Assembly: GCF_010389155.1 (NCBI RefSeq)
Contig: NC_057764.1
Location: forward strand, 19,113,728-19,177,727
Source: Erigeron canadensis
Taxonomy: Eukaryota > Streptophyta > Magnoliopsida > Asterales > Asteraceae
Length of the DNA stretch: 64,000 nt
Direction of reading: 5' to 3'
This document shows positions 32,293-42,328 of this stretch, one piece after another; the first letter of the stretch is position 1; each line of letters begins with the position of its first letter. A model generated the notes under the pieces. It made no database searches, was not told the origin of the DNA, and was given only the letters and a program-made list of their open reading frames with translations. The position numbers were made by a program, and so were the translations under genes.

Positions 32293-35200
32293 TTATATGA
32301 AATAACTAGCTAATTTAAGTCCTATGCCCTCGGCATGCCTTTCAAGCTTGGGCCTAGACAAAGCTTTTGTGAAAGGATCAGCTAAGTTAAAATTTGTGTG
32401 AACTTTGAGTAATTTGATTTCACCTAGTTCGATCTGCGCACGAACATAGTGATATCGTCTAGCATAATATCTGGCACCTTTCTGAACTTCGGGTTCGTTG
32501 GCAATGATTAATGCACCGGTATTATCACAGTACAAATAAGTGGATAAGTCATTTGAGGGGATCACGTTTAGCCCGCTAATGAACTTCCTTATCCAGACTG
32601 CTTCCATTGCGGCTTCTGAGGCGGCAATGTACTCAGACTCTATTGTAGACATGGCGACTGTGGTTTGCTTCTTGCTTTTCCAGTCTACAGCTCCTCCATT
32701 TAGAACGAAGACGAATCCTGATTGAGACTTCGTGTCATCTTTATCAGTTTGAAATCCAGCATCACAGTATCCGGTCACTTTGAGCTCTAAGTCTGGATTT
32801 CCTCCATACACCAAATAAATATCTTTAGTAGCTCGTAGGTACTTCAGAATATTTTTAACAGCAATCCAATGGCTTTCACCAGGATTCTGTTGATATCGGC
32901 TTACGATGTTTTGCGCGAACGCCACATCAGGTCTAGTGCATCTAACCGCATACATAATAGATCCTACAACCGAAGCATAAGGAATTCTACTCATACGCTC
33001 CACCTCACTAGGCGTAGTAGCACCTTGTTTGACAGATAAACTAAGTCCTTCTTGCATAGGTATAGACCCACGCTTAGAGTTCTCCATCTTGAATCGCTTC
33101 AAAATCTTATCAATATAAGCACTTTGACTTAGTCCAATTAATCGCCTTGATCTATCTTGGTAGATCTTGATTCCAAGAATAAATGTTGCTTCTCCTAAAT
33201 CTTTCATGGCAAAACACTTTCCAAGATGGGATTTAACATCTTGCAACATTGGAATGTGTTTTCCTATGATTAATATGTCATCGACATACAAGACAAGGAA
33301 AGTAACATTACTCCCACTAGCTTTGCGATATACACATGGCTCATCGGGATTTTGAACAAAACCAAACCTTTTGATTTCTTCATCAAACCGTTTATTCGCA
33401 TTTCTTGATGCTTGCTTTAGTCCATAAATGGACCTTTGAAGCTTGCATACTTTGTTGGGATGTTTTGGATCAATAAAACCTTCTGGTTGATCCATATAGA
33501 CTTCTTCATCCAAGTAACCATTTAAGAAGGCAGTCTTAACATCCATTTGCCATATCTCAAAGTCATAGTACGTTGCTATAGCTAAGAGAATCCTAATAGC
33601 TCTAATGTCCGCGACTGGAGAAAAGGTTTCATCATAACCAACACCGAAACGCTGAGTATAACCTTTCGTCACGAGACGAGCTTTATAGGTGTGTACATTT
33701 TCATCCATGTCCGTCTTCTTCTTGAAGATCCACTTACACCCAATAGTTTGAGCATTTTGTGGAAGATCAACCAAGCTCCAAACTTGATTGTTTTTCATGG
33801 ATTTCATTTCCACCTTCGTAGCTTCAAGAGATTTGTCAGATTCCGGATCTGATTTATGCAACTTTGAAATTCGGAGGCTCATCGAGATCTCCAACAACTT
33901 CTTTTTCTACCATCAGATATAGTCTTTCGGTAGGACGTCTTGTCCTTTCGGACCTACGAAGTGGAATCGTTTCATTATCATTGACTTGAGGTTCATCACT
34001 TTAAACATCCCCCCCCAAGTTGATGATTGCTAGTATCTTTAGAAGGTGACACATCTTCCTCTTGAATCTCATCAAGTTCTACAACCCTCCCACTGTTCTC
34101 TTGAACTAACTTCTTTTCAAAGAATTCAGCATATCGAGCAACACGAACAATGTTTTTGGTGGGATCATAGAAGTCATAACCCATCGTTTTCTTAGGGTAT
34201 CCGACAAAGATGCACTTAGTAGTTCTGGGTTCAAGTTTGTCAGGCGTATCGCGCTTCACAAGTGCCTCACATCCCCAGACTCTTAAGTAAGACAAATTAG
34301 GGACATCACCATGCCATAATTCGTACGGTGTCCTGTCAACCTTCTTGGTTGGAACCATATTGAGAATGTATACAACAGTCTGTAGAGCATAATCCCAAAA
34401 CATAAATGGGAGAGTTGTACGGGTCATCATTGATCTTACCATGTCAAGCAAGGTTCGATTTCTCCTTTCAGACACTCCATTATGCTGAGGAGTATATGGA
34501 GGAGTAAGCTATTGGAAAATTCCACATGCTTTAAGATAATTTTTAAACTCTTGGCTTAAGTATTCACCACCTCGATCCGAACAAAGAATCTTGATGGTTT
34601 TACCGAGTTGATTTTCCACTTCATTTTTAAACTCTTTGAATGTTTCAAAGACTTCATGTTTATGTTTAAGCAAGTAAACATAACCATAACGACTGAAATC
34701 ATCCGTAAAGGTTATGAAGTAGCTAGCTCCTTTCCATGACACATGTCTAAATGGGCCACAAACATCGGTATGAATAAGTCCAAGAAGATCTTTAGCCCTT
34801 TCTGGCGAATGCTTAAAGGGTTTTCGTGTCATCTTGCCAGAAACACATGACTCACATTTATCAAATGATTCATCATTTAATTTTAAGATCCCTTCACGTT
34901 GAAGTCTTTCAATGTGATTTTTGCCAATGTGTGCAAGACGACAGTGCCAAAGATAAGTAGTGTCCAAGTCAGTCTTGGCTCTTTTGCTAACATTATGCAT
35001 TGAATTATTTGAAACACAATCACGCATATCAATTTCATAAATACCATTATAAGCAATAGCATCAAAATAATGAACATTATTTTTAGAAACTGAAATACCA
35101 ATATCATTAAAAACATTAATGAATCCGTTGTCTTTCAACAAAGAAACTGAAATAACACCTCTAGTAATAGATAGTGCATAATGACAATTGTCTAGAACAA

Positions 35201-36094
35201 TAATTAAACCGGAAGAAAGAACTAAATGAAATTCTCCAATTGCTTCAACAGCTGCTGGTAGACCATTGCCTACTATCAACTGCAAAGCTCCGGGCTTCAG
35301 TTTCCTCCTTTTCCTAAGCCCATGTAATTCATTACAAATATGAGTTCCACAGCCAGTGTCAGTTAAGGAAAATAATTCAATGGTGAAGCTGAAGTACTAG
35401 CTCCGCTAGTATTCTTCTTCTTCACATTCAACTCAGCAAGATACTTAGGACAGTTTCTCTTTCAGTGCCCTACTTTATTACAATGATGACAACTCTGGTC
35501 TTTAGCCGGTGTACCCTTTTTCGTTAAAGGCATTTTATTGCCCTTGGCGATTGATTGTTTTCTTTTCTGGACTTTCTCCCCCTTGTTTACAAGAACTTGG
35601 GGTGTTGGAAATTTCTTTGGAAGCTGTTTTTCATACTCAATTATCATGGCATGGAGTTCAGTAACGGTATTGCCCGTCCCATGTAAATGATAGTTGCTCA
35701 CAAAATTCTCAAAGTCCTTAGAAAGTGACTTGAGAATTATTCCAATCATAAATGGAGGAGCATAAGCATTATTAAGCTTTTCCAATTTCTCAAAATACAT
35801 TTTCAAATTCAGTATATGAGGTCCAACTGGTGTTCCTTGCTCGTGTTGTAGGCTAAAAACTGCTTTATGCAATTCATACAAATATTGCCTTCCAAACGCG
35901 GTATCGGTTGCACTCAACTCATTAGTTGCAGCACCAATTCTTGGAACAACTGATCTCTCCTCATTAAGGACTTCATAGTTATTTAGAACCATTCTCGGTC
36001 TATGAATGAGTTCATTTGTGTTTTGTCCAGAAAGAACTTTTCTTTCAAACTTTTGCCGAAAAGTATTGGTGTTTGTAGAGGGATTCATTGCCAT
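32293..36094 (-). pseudogene. copia gag-pol polyprotein of the 7.6 kb element
   Basis: Gag begins at ATG 36094 (MAMNPSTNTN) and holds a CCHC zinc knuckle (CHHCNKVGH then KRNC) broken by a stop at about 35463, where a Trp codon seems to have become TGA. A frame change follows near 35380; the protease motif DTGCGTH is in the new frame. GAG-pre-integrase (HIGKNHIERLQ, CESCVSGKM) and integrase (D in HTDVCGPF, D in CSDRGGEYL) run at 34509-35285. A stop at about 34510 precedes the next part (SERRNRTLLD). A poly-G run at 34009-34016 breaks the frame again. Reverse transcriptase and RNase H form one open 534-codon block at 32293-33897 with intact YVDD (VLYVDDILI) and GYCDAGFQTD. At least four lesions in all. 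Confidence 0.9.
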
Positions 36095-37669
36095 CTACAA
36101 AACAGATTAAGTTCAAAAATCAGTATTTTCGATAATAAGTCCTTAAGAAATTAATTACCCAATTTTTATAGAATAAACAATTAATTTCATTAAGGCTAGG
36201 ATCCAATTGACATACAACCATTTCATCAGTTGATCTGCTAGAAATGATTGCACTCAAAAGGTAAGTGACGAGCAATAATTGCATTACTAGTGCAATTCCT
36301 AGTGAGTATGGGACCTACATTTGACACTTGATTCATCAAGTGATCTTTATGTAGTCATGTTTTGTCCCATCTTTTGCCACGGGTCAAGGTCTCACCGCTT
36401 AACTCGCTTTAAGTCGTCCAACTAAGAACGCGTAAAATTGACCACCACTGTGTACCAGTGAGTAGGTTTTGCCATGCAACCGCCATTTCACCACTGTGTA
36501 CCAGTGAGTAAAACAACGATCCCATGTGTCCTTGACGAATTAGATGGCAAATGACTTAAGTTTATTGGGTCATTCAATTTAATATGTGATCAAAAAGTTA
36601 TGTTTCGAAGATTCATGCACATCTTCTAAACATAAGATTTAATAAAATCATTTGTATAGTCTTAGCAACATAAGAGAGCTCGGTAGCTCCATTTGAACGC
36701 ACAAAAAAGCGCAAGGGTAAAGGTTGGTGATGAACGCAATTAAAAACCCACCATTTTATAAGGCTAGCGCACTCCGACTTATACCTCTCTTAGAGTTTGT
36801 TCAAATGGGTGAGGCGGTGTATCTCAAGGTTGTAAAACTCCAAATTTATTAAAAAATCTCTATTTCGATATTGCTTAGTCATGTTTATATTTTCTCAAAA
36901 ACAATTTTACATCACAATTTATATCACAATAAATATGCAAAATTATGAACCATAACTATTAAGCATGCAACGAGTTATGATAGGCCACCTAAACATGTCA
37001 CTATGGTTTATCTATGTCTAATTCAGCTCCCCCTTCAATGAAGAGGACCACATACATCAAGTTGCCTTGATTGCGTAAGCCTTAAACACATACAAAACAA
37101 ACAATTGTCACATAATCCCTATGTGTTGAGCATCTATAGTTCAAAGCACGACTTCTAACTCATTACAGATTAAAAGATATGAATTTTTTAGTAAACTGTC
37201 GCAAATCAAAAAATTTACACGAAAAATTCACATAGTCACACAATTAATTATCCAATTATCTAGCATAATTAACCCTAATGATCAAGATTTTATATCAATA
37301 TATCTAAGTAAGAATCATGAATGATTTGCATGAAAAATTCATGATTTTTACTTCTTTTAAACCATTAAAAATAAATGTACACACATAATCACATGCAATT
37401 TATCACATAAACATGCAATTAATCAAAACTTGGATTAGGAACCAAAAAGAAAAAAAAAAATTTTTTTTAAAATTTTCTGGAAAATTTTTCGATCCATATA
37501 TATATATATATTAAATAAAACCTTTTTTTAATTTAAATAATGTAATTAAATTACAAAATCAATTTAACTATATATATATATATATATATATAATCAAAAT
37601 TTTTAAAATCAAGAACCCTAACCCCCATTCAAGTTTTGATTTATTGGTAATCAAAGAACATACATAGTA
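36095..37669 (-). other. untranslated leader of the 7.6 kb copia
   Basis: About 1.6 kb between primer-binding site and gag with no ORF, containing a short duplicated phrase (CCACTGTGTACCAGTGAGTA at about 36447 and 36490). The homologous leader of the older copia lies at 45531-47167. Confidence 0.6.
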
Positions 37670-37684
37670 GGCTCGTGATACTAC
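37670..37684 (-). other. primer-binding site of the 7.6 kb copia
   Basis: On the minus strand GTAGTATCACGAGCC, directly inside the 5' LTR. It differs at one base from GTGGTATCACGAGCC at 45516-45530. Initiator-Met type with an altered inner part. Confidence 0.7.
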
Positions 37685-38383
37685 TGTTGGGTTATACAAC
37701 TATTATCAAATCAAATCACAAAGCACGCAACGGAAGACAAAATCTATGTAGTTTAATTAATTAACCAAGATAGAAAACGTGTACCTTAAATTGGAGAGAA
37801 TAAAGTAAGAAACCTTTAGGATAAGGTTTGAATTAAACCTCTTTATGATTTCACACACAACGTTGGAATGTATGTATGCTAGTACTTGATCACGAACCGA
37901 ACAACCCTTTGTTCCTAGCTTTAAAATGGACCCAAACAAAAACCCGGAAACCCTTTTTTCTTGATGTAGTCGATCGAACCAAAGAGAGAGAGAGAGAAGA
38001 AGAGATTTTTAGGGTTTTAGAAAACCTAATGAATTGTATATCGAAAACAATTAACTTAGGCCTCTATTTATAGTGTTTAGGAAACTTGATGACCAACTTT
38101 AGGGTTTTAAAACTCTTTGGTCGACCGTTCCCCCCCTAACACATTCTAGAGGGGTTTCCTAGTTGTTTCCTAATTCCAACTCTTCTTCGTTAAGTCCGTT
38201 AGTTAAGTACCGTTAACTTTTAACTCTTTTAACGGACCTCCGTTAGTTCTTCGTGATCAAATTAATTAATAAATTACATTTAATATATTAATTAATTTAT
38301 AGTTACATTCACGTTGAGGTGTGACCCCGTAGGCTTAAATACTTTTCGGACATACGTTCATTTTACGTGATCATATTCTAACA
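37685..38383 (-). repeat. 5' LTR of the 7.6 kb copia
   Basis: TG...CA ends, 699 bp. Adjacent to the target duplication TAAAG at 38384-38388. Confidence 0.95.
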
Positions 38384-38797
38384 TAAAGTTCCTCAATGCG
38401 AAATTGCCAACCAGATGTTGTTTTGTATAAAGTCGTTCATTAGTTTGTAATGGAAACCAAGGTTTGTAGGCTTTTTTTGCATAAATTCGTTTGTTAGTTT
38501 GCCATGGAAACCAAGTTTTTTGGGTCAAAAAGTCATTGAACTTTTAGCAAGCAACTTTACTTGAAATTGATTGTGCATCTATTGAGCTAAAGCATATCTA
38601 ATGGCTTGAGGGATTGTTGTCATATTTCTTTTGAAAGTGATTAATGTGGTTTAAACTTTAAAGAATCATCACAATCACATAATCAACTATAAGATCTATT
38701 TTCTGGTCATTTTATTTTTGTAATGCAACTTACTAGGCCTAATTATGAACATTCCATTTTGGTGTTTGTGCTTCGAATGTTGTCATCCCTATTGCAG

Positions 38798-38909
38798 TCA
38801 ATGTGCAGTCACTATCGATGCTAACTCTCAAGTTACCGCACTGCTCAAACGTAATAGGAGAATCATGGCTCTAGATCTACCTCATGGTGGATATTAACAT
38901 GGTTATCAG
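38798..38909 (+). pseudogene. SHMT exon fragment c
   Basis: Acceptor CCTATTGCAG, then VNVQSLS and, after a small gap and frame change, ALLKRNRRIMALDLPHGGY, a stop, HGYQ. This matches SHMT VNVQ.LSGSPANF.VYTALLKPH.RIMALDLPHGGHLSHGYQ. The donor is CAG|GTAATG at 38910. The exon borders fall where plant SHMT exons end as far as I recall. Confidence 0.85.
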
Positions 38910-38995
38910 GTAATGATGCTAACATCGGTTTTATTTGACGATGACTAACCTGAAATTTATAAGTTCTGATATAATTGCTCTTTTTTGTAATGTAG

Positions 38996-39051
38996 ACCGT
39001 TACAATGCCATACAACTTAGATGAAAGCACATGCTATATCGACTATGCTAA
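38996..39051 (+). pseudogene. SHMT exon fragment d (5' part deleted)
   Basis: Acceptor TAATGTAG, then TVTMPYNLDESTCYIDYA, matching the SHMT segment TMPYRLNESTGYIDYD. The preceding ~13 residues of this exon in SHMT (ISAVSIFFE region) are missing. The donor AA|GTAAGC is at 39052. No further SHMT exon was found before 39869. Confidence 0.8.
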
Positions 39052-39917
39052 GTAAGCAAAAAGTGTGCCCAAATTTGTTGTTGACCCATTTGATGTTCGT
39101 CGGTAACTTCTAAACTCTCTACACATTTTCAATACTTGATGAACTAAAATCGTAGTTATTAACGTAAGAGTCATTTCACTCCTTGGAACACAAACTTGGA
39201 AGAGGACATTTTGAGTTTTGATTTCTTCTTTACTAGAATATTTGAGAGAGAGCTTTCTTATGTTGGGAAAGATTTTTCATGTTATAGGTTATGGAATGTG
39301 TGCATCAAATTCTAAACATCTCGGCTGCAATGAATTTGCTTATGTGCATTCTTATCCGTGCTCCAAAATTTACGACACTAACTTTGCACCCCTATTATGA
39401 CAGGTAAGAATCGATGTGATCATATTTTCTTTCCCTGTAATCTAATGACAGATAATTTGTTACTTTTTAAATTTTATCTTTTAATTTTAGATAATTTTAG
39501 AAAGTTTGTTGCTTTTATGAAAAGAGAAGTCATGTGCTTAGACTTGCGACCTTCATCCCTATGGAGTTAACTCAAACATAGAATTCTGTAGATGAGATGT
39601 CATGCCATCAAGCAATTGCAAATCCTCAAATGTTGGCTGATACCTAAAGCTCTATATAGAATTGTAGTACATTAAATTAAATACTCTTTTATGTCTTAAA
39701 CATGTACAAGGAAATACTTTTTTGATTTGTATACTAAGTTGTTGCGATGGTGGAACTAATTTATTATTACTAATATTTAAACATCTATATTATAAACTTT
39801 GAGCAAACTCTTAAATCAATTACACTTCTAATTTCTAATAATCGCGCATCACGCGGGTGAAAGACCTAGCTTTATATATAAATATTGTGAAAATGATTTG
39901 TGTAACTGTGTTGCGGC

Positions 39918-39925
39918 CTTGTAAC
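39918..39925. repeat. target-site duplication, left copy (hAT-like MITE)
   Basis: CTTGTAAC, matching 40240-40247. Confidence 0.8.
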
Positions 39926-40239
39926 TAGAAGTGTACAAAAAAACCGGGTTGGAATCCGAAAACGAAACCGAACCCGAAACTGGTCAACAACCGGGTTTGA
40001 CCCAACTCGGCGGTTACAAACCGGTTTGGGTTTTCGGGTTTTATTTTCGGTTAGAAACCGGGTTGAGTTCGGTTTTTGGTCAAAAAAACAGAGTCAAACC
40101 CGGTCAATAACCGGTCAAAGTTTGACCCCAAACCGGTTTCAAACCGGGTTGGGTCAAACCTGGTTTTGGTTCCGTTGACCAAAAAACCAGTTCGGGTTCG
40201 GTTTCGGGTTGGGTAGAAACCGGTTTTTGTTCACCTCAA
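39926..40239. mobile_element. hAT-like MITE rich in CCGGTT/AACCGG motifs (314 bp)
   Basis: The left end TAGAAGTGTACAAAAA and, on the other strand, the right end TTGAGGTGAACAAAAA are inverted repeats of hAT type. Perfect 8 bp duplications CTTGTAAC flank it. The interior is a patchwork of GGTTTCGGGTT-like and AACCGG motifs on both strands. Non-coding. Confidence 0.8.
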
Positions 40240-40361
40240 CTTGTAACGATTCGCCATGGGCGTAAATTAAAAAGAAAAAAAATATTAATATTGCAGTGCG
40301 TACATTCCTCATAAACAATAAGGAAAATGATGAGATGCTAGTACTAGTACTTAAGTTAAAA

Positions 40362-40662
40362 CTAACACGTTACCCGCGCAATATGACAGTGGTTGTGGCG
40401 GCGACGATGTGGTGGTCGGGACGACCTTTGGTGGTAGACCGTAGATGAGGCGTGAATTGGTGTAAATAACTGATGTAAAAGTAATTGATGTAAAAGATTA
40501 ATGAATATATTTTAAAAGATAAATTATTGATAGTGTAATTTAATCATTAATGTTAAAGGGGTAGTGTAAATGAAAATATTTTAAAGAGTGTTAAATGAAA
40601 ATATTACATTTTTTTAAACACGTCCAAAAATAAAGTGTTATTTTTTTATAATATATAATAGA
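40362..40662 (-). mobile_element. short non-autonomous Helitron (301 bp)
   Basis: On the minus strand it starts TCTATTATATATTATAAAA at 40662 and ends with a GC stretch (GCGCGGGTAACG) followed by TGTTAG at 40362. The host target is A at 40361 and T at 40663. A GC-rich stretch near 40385-40445 lies next to the 3' end. TTAG replaces the usual CTAG, as in the Helitron at 10784. Confidence 0.7.
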
Positions 40663-41000
40663 TAATCTTATATGTATGTGAAATAATTGGAAACTAAAAT
40701 ATACAGATATATTTCAACTTTGTGATACATATGCAATCCCAAAATTGTGTAGTGCTTATTCTTTACGAGCATATAGTATCTGATTGTTTTTCATGCGTAG
40801 TAAATCACTCAAGTCCCAACCAAGTGTACGTTCACTTAGTTATCCATGAGCTGCTCTCCGATAATTATTATTAAAAAGCATTGGCGAATTCCATATTTCC
40901 GTAATTGGATTCTCGTCTTTCCTCGTTAGAATAGTGGCAGTACAATTTTTTATTTTTATTTTAATTTCTTTCTTTAATGAACACGTGAAATGCGTTGGTG
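40663..41000. other. intergenic, nothing recognised
   Basis: AT-rich; no ORF or repeat. Confidence 0.4.
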
Positions 41001-41080
41001 ATCTAATTGGCAAGGACACTTTGATTCTGAACAGTCATTGATCTAATTGGCAAGGACACTTTGATTCTGAACAGTCATTG
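41001..41080. repeat. perfect 40 bp tandem duplication
   Basis: The 40 bases at 41001-41040 (ATCTAATTGGCAAGGACACT...) are repeated exactly at 41041-41080, just outside the left LTR of the old copia element. Confidence 0.95.
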
Positions 41081-42328
41081 TTCACCAGTAATGAATCTGT
41101 TGGAATATGATCATGTTAGTTATAAAACGTATATTCGGAAGTAATTTAAACCTACGAGGTCACACGAAATGACACGGTAACTCAATATTATTAATTAGTA
41201 TATTAAAGTAATATATTAATTAAAATATAATCACGAATTAATTAATTTTAGATTTAATTAATTAAAGAGGAGGTGTTGGAGTGAAATAATAAATTAGTGT
41301 AGTTTCCTTATTCCACAAAGGGAGGGCCGAAAATTCCAAAGCCTTTAGGCTTTGGGATTACTTGTCCACCAAGTTTAAAATCTTAACTAATTAGCCTATA
41401 TATAGATGGTTAATTCTAAGGGTTTTTACACACAATTACACATAAGAAAATCTCCTCTTTTCCCATTTAATTCGTTCGACCGAAACCGTTTCAAGGGTGT
41501 TCGGTTTTGTGCCTTTTAGAAACCATGTGAAACTACAATTCATACATACATATATTTAATTTATGTATGGATCCTACTACAGAATTGGCTTTTTTATACG
41601 GCTAAAAATGGCTTTTTACACATTTTTTTTGGTGTGTAAGATTTTGATGTAACTGATTCTGGTACCCTTTTTACACAGGATTTTTCCGTGTCAAAAGGTA
41701 TCAATTTTGACACGCCAGATATCCGTGTAAAAAAGCTATAATTCGTCACGGTTTTTTCTAACTGTTGTGTAAAATCTAAGCACCTTTTGTTACAAAACTA
41801 TAGCAAACGTGTAAAATATAAGCTAATCTTTCCAGATCATTTTATAAAATTATTCACACCTATTTTTAACAAGCATATCGAACTTCAAACCTATCACAAG
41901 CATATCAAAAACCAGCAACTTGCCAATAACAAATCAAATACCGAAACATAAATATATATATCAAATAACATGGAGATGAAGCATACATATATATCATAGT
42001 CTCAAAAGCTAGCGTACAAAAGCACCATGAAGGTGACAAAACATATTCATAACATATGCAAAACATCATATGTTTGCAAAAGGTAATGATCCAATATCCA
42101 TGGTATCTTGACTTCTAAACCTAAAAGCTACGACAATGAACTTCAAAAGCATCACAATTTTAGCCGATTGACAATTGATACAGCAACTCCGTCCACTTCT
42201 GCATCACTAAAAGACTCGGTTGCCCATGGGTTCTACATAATGAATTTTAAAACAAAACATGTTATTCTACAAACGAACAAAAAAAAAAGACATAACTAAT
42301 AACTTAAAGACTAACCTGTTGGGGAAAA

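Larger units (their letters stand above)
30737..38383 (-). mobile_element. complete Ty1/copia retrotransposon (7,647 bp)
   Basis: Two LTRs of exactly 699 bp (30737-31435 and 37685-38383), TG...CA ends, a primer-binding site, a gag-pol region on the minus strand and perfect 5 bp duplications TAAAG. Comparing the LTRs by eye gives roughly a dozen differences, some in a poly-C run and a GA repeat, so the insertion is fairly young but not new. The coding region has several stops and frame changes, so it cannot move on its own. Confidence 0.95.
30586..38797 (+). other. SHMT intron interrupted by the 7.6 kb copia element
   Basis: Donor at 30586 and acceptor TTGCAG at 38792-38797 join in phase (GGC G|TC AAT GTG gives G-V-N-V). 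Without the copia and one duplicated TAAAG the intron would be about 560 bp, a normal plant length. Confidence 0.75.
28750..39869 (+). mobile_element. probable gene-capturing Helitron, split by a copia element (5' end uncertain)
   Basis: The 3' end is at 39869: CGCGCATCACGCG hairpin, then GGGTGAAAGACCTAG. The body carries four intron-separated SHMT exons in the same orientation and at least one unidentified exon (29815-29955), a mix of gene pieces typical of gene-capturing plant Helitrons. The 7.6 kb copia at 30737-38383 is a later insertion. The 5' TC end was not found, so the left border is arbitrary. A decayed SHMT gene copy with an unrelated Helitron end downstream is the alternative. Confidence 0.4.

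Noticed and set aside
36447..36510. Short spaced repeats (CCACTGTGTACCAGTGAGTA twice) as a CRISPR-like array
   Set aside because: Only two copies, inside a retrotransposon leader in plant DNA.
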